The notes beneath the pieces are model-generated. The model worked only from the letters and a program-made list of their open reading frames with translations, did no database searches and had not been told where the DNA came from. Shown piece by piece: positions 47,635 to 55,129 of a stretch of 64,000 nucleotides of DNA. A program made the position numbers and the translations under genes. The number at the start of each line of letters is the position of its first letter. Position 1 is the first letter of the stretch. The DNA is from CADEEN01 sp963783785 (GTDB lineage: Bacteria; Pseudomonadota; Gammaproteobacteria; Burkholderiales; Burkholderiaceae_C), in contig CAWAOQ010000009.1 of NCBI GenBank assembly GCA_963783785.1, positions 203,455 through 267,454 of the forward strand, written 5' to 3'.

Positions 47635-47967
47635 TCAGACGCAGCCGGTCGGCTTGGGCAGGCCCGCGATCTTGCAGGCCTGCTTGGCGGGGCCGTAGGG
47701 GAACAGCTCGTAGAGGTACTTGCTGTTGCCCTTGTCGGGGCCGAGCTGCTTGCCGATGGCCTTGGTCAGCACACGCACGGCCGGGGCGATCTGGTACTCG
47801 TTGTAGTAGTCGCGCAGGAAATTGACGACTTCCCAGTGGCTGGGCGTCATCTCGACGTTCTCCGATTGCGCGATGACCTTGGCGACATCCTCGTTCCATT
47901 CGGCGAGGTTGACCAGATAGCCCTCCTCGTCGGTCTCGTAGGTGACGCCGTTGGCTTCGATGGACAT
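47635..47967 (-). CDS. dsrC: DsrC, sulfur-carrier substrate of DsrAB
   Basis: 110 residues with the complete C-terminal arm: Cys98 and Cys109 in KQACKIAGLPKPTGCV, eleven residues apart as in canonical DsrC. The two Cys form the trisulfide intermediate of DsrAB and are processed by DsrMK. The gene is between dsrH and dsrM, the usual position. Confidence 0.97.
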   Translation of the reverse strand: MSIEANGVTYETDEEGYLVNLAEWNEDVAKVIAQSENVEMTPSHWEVVNFLRDYYNEYQIAPAVRVLTKAIGKQLGPDKGNSKYLYELFPYGPAKQACKIAGLPKPTGCV

Positions 47968-48009
47968 GTGAATTCTCCTTGCTGGGAACGGTGGGTGGCC
48001 TGGCGGCTG

Positions 48010-48309
48010 TCAGAGCCAGGTCTGGTTGTTGGGATGCTCGGCGACGAGGTCGACGAATCCGGCGTAATCGACCGCGGTCACGCCGTCGAGCAGCTTGCCG
48101 GCCATGCCGCGCGCCTCGACGTCGGGCTGCAGCGCATAGACCTTGAGTTGCTTCATTGCCGCGCCGATCCCGGAAGTCGCGGCGCCACCGGTCGTGGCGG
48201 CATAGATGCCGTCCTCGATCAGCAGCAGCGCGGAGCCGGCCTGGGCCAGGCGCAGGCAGCTTTGCAGCGAGTTGGTCTGGCTATGCGATTTGTTGACGAT
48301 GTGCAGCAT
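48010..48309 (-). CDS. dsrH: DsrH (TusB-like)
   Basis: 99 residues. The N-terminus MLHIVNKSHSQTNSLQSCLR carries the conserved Cys (residue 18) of the family. DsrH forms a hexamer with DsrE and DsrF that delivers persulfide to DsrC. It lies 10 bp from dsrF. Confidence 0.9.
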   Translation of the reverse strand: MLHIVNKSHSQTNSLQSCLRLAQAGSALLLIEDGIYAATTGGAATSGIGAAMKQLKVYALQPDVEARGMAGKLLDGVTAVDYAGFVDLVAEHPNNQTWL

Positions 48310-48318
48310 CGGTTGCCT

Positions 48319-48675
48319 CTAGAACGACAGGACCACGTCCTGCTCGGCCATCAGGTCGGCCATCTCGGCGCTCGACAGCACCTCCACCGGCACCAGCAGA
48401 TCGGCCTCGGTGAGGCCGCGCGCGGCCATCGACTCGCGCTCGACATACAGCTTCTCGACGTCGTAGCCGTCGAGGGCCCGGTAGGTCGGCGAGTGGTTCT
48501 TGATGCCCAGGCCCTTGCTGTTCTGGCCCTTCACGAGCTCGTAGACGCCGTCGTCGAGAAACACCAGGCTCACGTCCTGGTCGAAGGTGGCGGCAATCAG
48601 CACGACCTCCAGGCTCTCGAGCGCGTAGATCGTGCCGAACGGCGCCTTGCGGTTGACGAACATGAACTTCTTCAT
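48319..48675 (-). CDS. dsrF: DsrF (TusC-like)
   Basis: 118 residues: MKKFMFVNRKAPFGTIYALE, then a flavodoxin-like fold typical of DsrF/TusC, and no Cys in the DsrE position. It is the structural partner in the DsrEFH hexamer. The gap to dsrE holds a palindromic repeat. Confidence 0.9.
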   Translation of the reverse strand: MKKFMFVNRKAPFGTIYALESLEVVLIAATFDQDVSLVFLDDGVYELVKGQNSKGLGIKNHSPTYRALDGYDVEKLYVERESMAARGLTEADLLVPVEVLSSAEMADLMAEQDVVLSF

Positions 48676-48685
48676 CAGGCCTCCC

Positions 48686-48750
48686 GCCGGGCCGCCCCAA
48701 GGGAAGCCTGCGCCCCCTCGGGGGGCAGCGAACTTAGTGAGCTTGGGGGC
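48686..48750. repeat. intergenic GC-rich palindromic repeat, copy 2
   Basis: A 65-bp block in the dsrF-dsrE gap, nearly identical in layout to the block at 13066-13134 and sharing the core GCGCCCCCTCGGGGGGCAGCGA. The two differ mainly in the right arm. It lies inside an operon and could affect mRNA ends or stability. Confidence 0.75.
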
Positions 48751-48763
48751 ATCATTTCTCCTG

Positions 48764-49123
48764 TCAGTCGCCGAAGGTGACCATGCGGTCGGCCTTGATG
48801 CCGCTGTCGACCAGCTGGCCCAGCCCCGAGATGCGGAATCCCGGTGCCAGCACTTCGTCCTTGATGCCGCGGCGCAGCGCAGCGGCGACGCAGACGACGA
48901 GGTCGACGTTGTGTTCGGCCTTCAGCGCCGACCAGCGGTTGACGATGTGCCTGTCGTCCTGCGGCGGCTCGGTCAGCCGGGTCGCGTTGTAGACGCCGTC
49001 GTGATAGAAGAACACGCGCTGGATCTCATGCCCCTTGGCAATCGCGGCCACGGCGAACTGGTACGCCGTGTCGCTGGCCTGGTGCGTATACGGGCCTTCG
49101 GAGACGAGCAGACCGATCTTCAT
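48764..49123 (-). CDS. dsrE: DsrE (TusD-like)
   Basis: 119 residues with the catalytic Cys at position 78 (DLVVCVAAALRRG), exactly the position used in the Allochromatium protein. DsrE receives persulfide from TusA and passes it to DsrC. The gene starts one base after the dsrB stop region, so it is coupled. Confidence 0.95.
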   Translation of the reverse strand: MKIGLLVSEGPYTHQASDTAYQFAVAAIAKGHEIQRVFFYHDGVYNATRLTEPPQDDRHIVNRWSALKAEHNVDLVVCVAAALRRGIKDEVLAPGFRISGLGQLVDSGIKADRMVTFGD

Positions 49124-49124
49124 G

Positions 49125-50192
49125 TCAGAAGCGGATATGCGTCGACGCGTTCAGGTTGGCCCGCGAGCCACGCCAGTCGTCGATCAGGTACTTGGTGAAC
49201 GGCAGGTCGCACTTCTCGAAGAAGCGCGGCCAGCCGATGCGCTCGATCCAGTCGGACACGCGCTCCCACGAGCGGGCGTCTTCCTTGTAGGTGTAGAGGA
49301 TCTTCTTGACGATCGCCGACACCTCGGGCCAGCGCGGCGGGTTGTTCGGCAACCCCGACGCCACCATCTTCATGAAGGTCGGCTTGCCACGGGCGTTGGA
49401 GTTCTTGCCGCCGACCCAGATCGCCAGCTTCGAGTGCTCCGGGTCGTTGATCTGCATCGGCGGGCATGGCGGATAGCAGGCACCGCAGCAGATGCATTTC
49501 TTCTCGTCGACCTCGAGCGACGGCTTGCCGTTGACCAGCGCCGGCCGGATCGCCGCCACCGGGCAGCGCGCCACCACGGCCGGACGCTCGCAGACGTTGG
49601 CCACCAGGTCATGGTTGATCTTCGGCGGCTTGGTGTGCTGCACGATGATCGCGATGTCGGCCTGGCCGCCGCAGTTGATCTCGCAGCACGAGGTCGACAG
49701 GTGCACGCGATTGGGCATGTCCTCCTTGATGAACTCGCTGTAGAGGTCGTCCATCAGCGCCTTCACCGCCCCCGACGCGTCGGTGCCCGGGATGTCGCAG
49801 TGCAGCCAGCCCTGGGTGTGGGCGATCATCGACACCGAGTTGCCGGTGCCACCGACCGGGAAGCCGTTGCTGGTCAGCGACTCGATCAGCGGCGCGACCT
49901 TGTTCGGGTCGGCGACCATGAACTCGATGTTCGAGCGGATCGTGAAGCGCACATGCCCTTCGGCATAGGTATCGGCGATGTCGCACAGCTTGCGGATGGT
50001 GTAGACGTCCATCTGGCGCTGCGTGCCGGCACGCACCGTCCAGATCTCGTCGCCGCTGTGGGCCACGTGGTGCAGCACGCCGGGCCGTGGCCGGTCGTGG
50101 TACTTCCAGTTGCCGTAGTTCTTCAGCATCGTCGGATGCATGTACGGCTTCGGATCCGGGCAGCCGCTTTCGATGGGGGCGCGTTGGGCCAT
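49125..50192 (-). CDS. dsrB: DsrB, sulfite reductase beta subunit
   Basis: 355 residues. Cofactor ligands are in TSCCEINCGGQAD and CERPAVVARCP, and the ferredoxin insertion is CICCGACYPPCPPM. DsrB shares the active site with DsrA. The start is the ATG at 50192, just downstream of dsrA. It is intact. Confidence 0.97.
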   Translation of the reverse strand: MAQRAPIESGCPDPKPYMHPTMLKNYGNWKYHDRPRPGVLHHVAHSGDEIWTVRAGTQRQMDVYTIRKLCDIADTYAEGHVRFTIRSNIEFMVADPNKVAPLIESLTSNGFPVGGTGNSVSMIAHTQGWLHCDIPGTDASGAVKALMDDLYSEFIKEDMPNRVHLSTSCCEINCGGQADIAIIVQHTKPPKINHDLVANVCERPAVVARCPVAAIRPALVNGKPSLEVDEKKCICCGACYPPCPPMQINDPEHSKLAIWVGGKNSNARGKPTFMKMVASGLPNNPPRWPEVSAIVKKILYTYKEDARSWERVSDWIERIGWPRFFEKCDLPFTKYLIDDWRGSRANLNASTHIRF

Positions 50193-50212
50193 GGTGCGTG
50201 TCTCCAGGTCGA

Positions 50213-51514
50213 TCAGGCCGCCTTGGCGGCCTTCTTGGCGTTGATGCGGGCGACTTCGTCGTCCCAGCCATCGGTGCGCACGTAGGGGTTGGTGCGCGGC
50301 GTGGCGACCATGTTGGCGTCGATCTCGACGCCGATGCCCTCGAGGAAGTTGACCAGGCCGATGCGTTCGATCATCTCGCCGGTGCGCTCGTGCTCGAGCG
50401 CGTTCTCGGCGAAGAAGTCGATCACCTTCTGGCCCAGTTCGACCAGGGCCTCGTAGTCCTCGTCGGTCTTCAGCGGCATGAACGGCATCACCACGGTGCC
50501 CATCAGGTCGCCGATCTTCAGCGTGCGCTTGCCGCCGATCAGGATCGTCGCGCCGGTGTCGGTGCCGTGCGCCAGCGCGCCGGTCATCACGTTGACGCAG
50601 TGCATGCAGCGCACGCAGTTGCTGTTGTCGATCTCGAGCGCATGGGTGTCGTTGATCGCGACGCTGGAGATCTTGTCGCCCTTCGCGACGTCCTTGATCT
50701 CCTTCAACATGATGGTCTTGGTCGGGCAACGCGAGATCACGTCGTTGACCAGCTCGTTCATGCCGTGCTTGGCGAACCACTTCTTCGCCAGCGCTTCGTC
50801 GGTGCGCATGTTGTCGCGCCAGGTGCCGATCACGGCCATGTCGGAGCGCTGGATCGAGTTCATGCAGTCGTTCGGGCAACCCGAGAACTTGAACTTGAAC
50901 TTGTACGGCAGGGCCGGGCGGTGGATGTCGTCGATGAAGGTGTTGATCACCTGGCGGTGTGCGCGCGACTCGTCGTAGCAGCTCTGCTCGCAGCGCGCCG
51001 CGCCGACGCAGCTCATCGAGGTGCGCACGGCCGGGCCGGCGCCGCCGAGGTCGAAGCCGAGTTCGTTCAGCTCGTCGAAGGCGTCCTGCACCTTGTTGGT
51101 CTTGGCGCCCTGGAACATGATGTCGCCCGACTGGCCGTGGAAGGCGATCAGGCCCGAGCCGTGGCGCTCCCAGATGTCGGCCATCTTGCGCAGCACGTCG
51201 GTGGTGTAGTGCATGCCGGCCGGCGGCTGCATGCGCAGGGTGTGGAACTCGGCCGCGTCGGGGAACACCGGTGCGCCCTTGTCGTCCTTCAGCTCGGTGA
51301 AGCGCGGGATCACGCCGCCGCCGTACCCGAACACGCCGACCGTGCCGCCCTTCCAGTAGCCCTTCTTGGTGCGGTACGACGTCTCCAGCTGACCCATCAG
51401 GTCAACCATGTAGTCCTTGTCGTTGGCCAGGCGCTTCAGCCCGGTGACGAAGCTTGGCCAGGGCCCGCTCTCGAGCTCGTCGAGCATGGGCGTCGGATGG
51501 GGTTTCTTTGCCAT
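50213..51514 (-). CDS. dsrA: DsrA, sulfite reductase alpha subunit (oxidative type)
   Basis: 433 residues. The siroheme/[4Fe-4S] ligands are in CVGAARCEQSC and SGCPNDCMNS, and the ferredoxin domain has NCVRCMHCVNV. The neighbours (dsrEFH, dsrL, no dsrD) mark the operon as reverse-acting: it oxidises DsrC-bound sulfur to sulfite. The ATG at 51514 is followed by MAKKPHPTPMLDELESG, a normal N-terminus. The region upstream has two inverted repeats. Confidence 0.98.
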   Translation of the reverse strand: MAKKPHPTPMLDELESGPWPSFVTGLKRLANDKDYMVDLMGQLETSYRTKKGYWKGGTVGVFGYGGGVIPRFTELKDDKGAPVFPDAAEFHTLRMQPPAGMHYTTDVLRKMADIWERHGSGLIAFHGQSGDIMFQGAKTNKVQDAFDELNELGFDLGGAGPAVRTSMSCVGAARCEQSCYDESRAHRQVINTFIDDIHRPALPYKFKFKFSGCPNDCMNSIQRSDMAVIGTWRDNMRTDEALAKKWFAKHGMNELVNDVISRCPTKTIMLKEIKDVAKGDKISSVAINDTHALEIDNSNCVRCMHCVNVMTGALAHGTDTGATILIGGKRTLKIGDLMGTVVMPFMPLKTDEDYEALVELGQKVIDFFAENALEHERTGEMIERIGLVNFLEGIGVEIDANMVATPRTNPYVRTDGWDDEVARINAKKAAKAA

Positions 51515-51654
51515 GGTGCAGGGGTCTCCATCGGGGTGCCTGAGGACGGCAGGCGGGGCCGGGCAACGTCGCCGCGAATGGTCGCTGCACAGGGCGGCCG
51601 GCACCATCACCCGCGTTGGTAGCGACGATAGACCGGATAGGGGGCGTCGCCACT

Positions 51655-51693
51655 ACCCGGAAGGGTTATGCAGCGCTCACCCGTACCGGGTAT
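51655..51693. promoter_or_regulatory. tandem inverted repeats between dsrA and the accessory operon
   Basis: Two 15-bp inverted repeats, TACCCGGAAGGGTTA (51655-51669) and CACCCGTACCGGGTA (51679-51693), with centres 24 bp apart. They lie 148 and 172 bp upstream of the dsrA ATG and 55 and 79 bp upstream of the plus-strand start at 51741, so they could control both operons. They resemble the sites upstream of soeA and tusA. Confidence 0.6.
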
Positions 51694-51740
51694 GGACGCT
51701 GCGGCGGCGCCCGCGCTCAATGCCGCACTCGGAGGTACGG

Positions 51741-51956
51741 ATGACGCGCACGACACCCCTGGCCAAGTTGCGTGTCCCGCTGGGTGGCCAGGAGATCGAG
51801 CTGCAGCAGATCGACTACGACGGCGGCGGCATGAGCCTGCTGCGCACCCGCATCCGGGAAAAGAGCCGCTTCACGATCTTCGACATCGATCCGCAGACGG
51901 CCAGCGAGTGGGGCCAGGCCCTGCTGCGCTGGGCCGAGACCCAACCCAAGTCCTGA
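51741..51956 (+). CDS. 71-residue protein opening the dsr accessory operon
   Basis: The ATG at 51741 is preceded by GGAGG at 51731-51735, a strong ribosome site. The product is compact and soluble, with KLRVPLGGQEIELQQIDYDG and TRIREKSRFTIFDIDPQTA. I know no function for it; it looks like a conserved small protein of sulfur oxidisers. It is followed by the Cmx6-like gene after a few bases. Confidence 0.75.
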   Translation: MTRTTPLAKLRVPLGGQEIELQQIDYDGGGMSLLRTRIREKSRFTIFDIDPQTASEWGQALLRWAETQPKS

Positions 51957-51962
51957 GCATCC

Positions 51963-52583
51963 GTGACCATGCAAGAGACGGCCGCATCGATGGTCGACGT
52001 GACCTACCCGCTGCACGGCAGCGACTTGCCGCGCGACCACCGCCGTGCGCTGGCCGAGGCGCTCGAGCGCCTGGTGCCCTGGCTCGCCGACCCGGTCCAG
52101 GCCGGCATCCACCGGATCAATGTCGTCGCCGGCAGCGGGCCGACCGCCCTGTTGTCGCAGCGTGCTCGCCTGATGCTGCGCGTGCGGCGCGAGCGCGTCG
52201 CCGATCTGGCGCCGCTGCAGGATGCCGTGCTCGACGTCGGCGGTTTCCCTGTGCGGCTGGGCAGCGCGGTCGCGGTGCGCGAGTTGCTGCCGCACGGCAC
52301 CTTGTACGCCCATGTCGTGGCCACTGCCGATGACGACGAACTGGCGTTTCTCGAAACCATCGAAGGCGAACTCGACGCGATGCACGTGGCGTGCCGGCAC
52401 ATCTGTGGCCGGCGCCAGGTGATCGACAACGACGGCGAGACGCTGACCGGGTTCAGCCTGATGCTCGACGGACTGTCGCCGGCCGACTCGCTGCGCCTGC
52501 TCGAGTCCGGCCTCGGCCGCCACCGACGGCTCGGCTGCGGCATGTTCGTTCCCCACAAGTCGGCTGCGGCATTGCGTGCCTGA
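51963..52583 (+). CDS. stand-alone Cas6/Cmx6-like RNA-binding protein
   Basis: About 204-206 residues; the start is a GTG at 51963 or an ATG at 51969. The pattern matches the type I-MYXAN Cas6/Cmx6 family as I recall it: a strand with YPLHGSDLPRDHRRAL (with a conserved Asp-His), AGIHRINVVAGSG, LLSQRARLMLRV, CGRRQVIDNDG, LTGFSLMLDGLSPADSLRL and the C-terminal Gly-rich loop GLGRHRRLGCGMFVPHK. Cas6 proteins bind and cut CRISPR RNA, but no cas gene or CRISPR array is in the window. The gene lies between two small sulfur-linked genes, so it is more likely a repurposed RNA-binding protein. Nuclease activity is not shown. Confidence 0.72.
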   Translation: MTMQETAASMVDVTYPLHGSDLPRDHRRALAEALERLVPWLADPVQAGIHRINVVAGSGPTALLSQRARLMLRVRRERVADLAPLQDAVLDVGGFPVRLGSAVAVRELLPHGTLYAHVVATADDDELAFLETIEGELDAMHVACRHICGRRQVIDNDGETLTGFSLMLDGLSPADSLRLLESGLGRHRRLGCGMFVPHKSAAALRA

Positions 52584-52624
52584 ACCGCGGCCATCCCCAT
52601 TCACTGCAACAGGAGAGAAAACCC

Positions 52625-52954
52625 GTGTCGTACATGGTCAATGGCAACGAACTCGAGACCGACGAGCAGGGCTACCTGATCGAGCCCGACTACAGCGACG
52701 AGGCGGTGCGCGTGATCGCGGCGGCCGAGAACATCGAGCTGACCGACGCACACTGGAAGGTCGTGGCCTACCTGCGCGACGAGTACCGCGAGCACGGCCA
52801 CACGCCCAACTTCCGCAACATGCTCAAGGGCCTGGCCGACGTGCTGCCCGGCTGCGACAGCAAGATGCTGTACGACCTGTTCCCCACCGGCCCGGCCAAG
52901 CAAGGCTGCAAGGTCGCGGGACTGCCGCAGCCCTTGGGCAAGGGCGGGTATTGA
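52625..52954 (+). CDS. DsrC-like protein keeping only the first C-terminal Cys
   Basis: 109 residues from a GTG at 52625, with AGGAGAG about 10 bp upstream. It has the DsrC fold and a C-terminal arm KQGCKVAGLPQPLGKGGY: Cys95 aligns with the penultimate Cys of DsrC, but the terminal Cys is replaced. A second Cys (77) is in the loop. It therefore cannot form the usual trisulfide arm, and a regulatory or carrier role is more likely. It is coupled to the Cmx6-like gene. Confidence 0.88.
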   Translation: MSYMVNGNELETDEQGYLIEPDYSDEAVRVIAAAENIELTDAHWKVVAYLRDEYREHGHTPNFRNMLKGLADVLPGCDSKMLYDLFPTGPAKQGCKVAGLPQPLGKGGY

Positions 52955-52989
52955 TGGCCCTCGACTCGCGGCCTGCAGTTTGGGGTGCG

Positions 52990-53524
52990 CCTGCTTGGCA
53001 GCCGTTGGCTGCGGGTGCGTTTTGTCTTTGTCCGGCGGACTGCGTTGCTTGCCGGGTCCCGGCCCGGCGGCCGGGTAACTTTCATTTGCGGGGCCAAATG
53101 AAAGTCACCAAAGCAAAGGCCCTCAATGCAACACCTTTCATGCGTTCTGCACGCTGCGGAACCCCGGCCCAGCGGGCCACTTGGCAGCCGTGCGGCACAT
53201 CGAACCCGCCGCGCACTCGGCGGCGCGGGCCTCGCAAAGCCTCGCCCGCGCAGATGCGCTGGATCCCGGGCCAAAGCGCAGCGAGGCCGCGTCGAGTGAG
53301 CTGTCGCTTCGATGTGGCGGCGGTGGCTCCAGGTGGCCCGCCGGGCCGGGTGTGCGAGGCGAGAAGAACGGGCTGAGAGGTTTTGCATTCAGCCCCTTTG
53401 CTTTGGTGACTTTCATTTGGGGCCGCAAATGAAAGACACCCGGCCGCCGGGCCGGGACCCGGCAACGAGGCAGTCAGCAGGACAACACCAAAGTGCGCCC
53501 ACGGCCACGCGCCCCGCGACGCGC
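52990..53524. repeat. large imperfect palindrome (MITE-like element)
   Basis: The whole 592-bp gap between the DsrC-like gene and the next gene is an imperfect inverted repeat centred near 53257. Its best arms are 53051-53119 and 53395-53463, sharing GCCGGGTCCCGGCCCGGCGG and the segment ACTTTCATTTG...CAAATGAAAGT; inner segments such as 53160-53205 against 53305-53350 also pair. The outer edges to 52990 and 53524 pair more weakly. There is no transposase, and no clear target duplication. It may be a mobile repeat or a structured RNA/DNA element. Confidence 0.7.
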
Positions 53525-53546
53525 AACGCGCGGTGGAGCCACTGAG

Positions 53547-54185
53547 ATGTCCACCCTCCCCGGCCTTCGCATCAAGAGCCACTGGTTCAAGTCCGGCGCG
53601 CCGAAGAGCGCCGAGCAGCAGGCCAGCGCGATGGCCTTCATCGTCTGGCGCGTGGCGCAGAACATGCTCAAGCGCATGCGCGGGGCGCAGTTCGACATCG
53701 ACGCCGGCGTGCCGTACTTCGCCTTCATGCGCGAGGTGCTGGTCTTCCTGATCGCCGTCGTCGACCGCACCGCCTACGACCGCATGGACAACGCCACCCG
53801 CAGTGCCTTCACGACGGCGATGGTGCTGCATTGCGCGGACACCCTGGCCGGCAACGAGACCGACCTGCTGGGCCTGCGCGCCGATGGCGTGCCCTACCGC
53901 GACAGCTTCATCGATCTGGTCAACGAGGTCACGCCGCACTACGCCGAGTTCGGCGCCGACCCGGCTGCCGACCCGGCCGCCGGGTTCACGCCCGACTTCG
54001 GCTTCATGCGCTACCTCGGCAGCCGGCTGGCGCCGACCTTGCCGCCGAAAGACCAGCGCTGGGTGCTCGACCAGGTGATGGCCACCGAAGCGCCCGAGGC
54101 CGTCGACATCGTGCGCGGCGCCATGCTCGATCTGCTGTCGGCCGAGCCGCGCAAGGCGCGGCGCGCCCGCCTGAGTGGGGATTGA
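53547..54185 (+). CDS. uncharacterised 212-residue protein
   Basis: A helical protein: FIVWRVAQNMLKRMRG, GVPYFAFMREVLVFLIAVVD, AFTTAMVLHCADTLAGNETD, DSFIDLVNEVTPHYAEF and MRYLGSRLAPTLPP. No catalytic motif is evident. It begins after the palindrome and runs into the dioxygenase gene with one base between, so the two are coupled. It is conserved-looking but I cannot name a family. Confidence 0.75.
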   Translation: MSTLPGLRIKSHWFKSGAPKSAEQQASAMAFIVWRVAQNMLKRMRGAQFDIDAGVPYFAFMREVLVFLIAVVDRTAYDRMDNATRSAFTTAMVLHCADTLAGNETDLLGLRADGVPYRDSFIDLVNEVTPHYAEFGADPAADPAAGFTPDFGFMRYLGSRLAPTLPPKDQRWVLDQVMATEAPEAVDIVRGAMLDLLSAEPRKARRARLSGD

Positions 54186-54186
54186 A

Positions 54187-55129
54187 GTGAACCTGGACAT
54201 GCCCGAACGCAGCCGCCACGACATCGGAGCGGCTTTTCACCTTGGCGATGAAGCCGCCTACCAGCGCTGGCGCGCCGGGAAGCTCGCACGCAAGGCCCGC
54301 CGCGCCGAAGACCTGATCGTCGACGTCGCCGACCCGAAGGCCCTGACCACCGCCGAGCGCGAGGCGCTGCTGCAGCGCTGCGCCGACTGGAACATGGCCG
54401 TCTACCGCAGCGCCTGCCAGCCGCAAGGCAAGGACGTGGCCCGCAGCGTCGGGCGCCAGCTCGGCCTGCAGCGCCTCGACTGCCACTGGCTGGCCGACGA
54501 GGACGGCGTCTCGCGCATCACCGTGAGCGAGGCCACCGACGGCCGCGGTGGCTTCATCCCCTACACCGACCGGCCCCTGAAGTGGCACACCGACGGCTAC
54601 TACCACCCGCACGAGCAACGCATCCGGGCGATGCTGCTGCACTGCGTGCGGCCGGCGCGCAGCGGCGGCGTCAACGCATTGCTCGATCACGAACTGGTCT
54701 ACATCGCGCTGCGCGATGCGTCGCCGCGCTGGGTGCAGGCACTGATGGCTCCCGATGCGATGACGATCCCGGCGCGCGAAGACGCCGAAGGCGTGGCGCG
54801 CGCGGCCCAGGCCGGGCCGGTGTTCTCGGTCGATCCGGTCGACGGTGCGCTGCACATGCGCTACACCTCGCGCACCCGCAGCATCGTCTGGAAAGACGAC
54901 GCCGCGACGCTGAAGGCGGTGGCGTTTCTCGAGCGCCTGCTGAACGACGACAACCCCGACGTGCTGCGCCTGCGGCTCGAGGCCGGCATGGGGCTGGTCG
55001 CCAACAACGTGCTGCACGATCGCTCGGCGTTCGTCGATGACCCGGCGCACCCCCGCCTGCTCTATCGCGCCCGCTACCTCGACCGCGTGGCCGCAGCCGG
55101 CCGCCGAGGCGCTGATGGAGAACGGCTGA
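54187..55129 (+). CDS. TauD/TfdA-like Fe(II)/2-oxoglutarate dioxygenase, one frameshift
   Basis: About 314 residues from a GTG at 54187 (or ATG 54199). The iron triad is complete: HTD in KWHTDGYYHPHEQ and the distal His in NNVLHDRSAF, with the 2-oxoglutarate Arg nearby. The natural end is a TGA at 55127-55129 in the +1 frame, directly before the ATG of the next gene. A frame slip near 55100 makes the two genes look fused, but I treat them as separate. Such enzymes can desulfonate organosulfonates or hydroxylate small molecules; here the substrate is unknown. Confidence 0.78.

Noticed and set aside
45291..47825. Plus-strand frame of 844 residues opposite dsrK and dsrM
   Set aside because: Antisense shadow of intact dsrKM with no recognisable domain.
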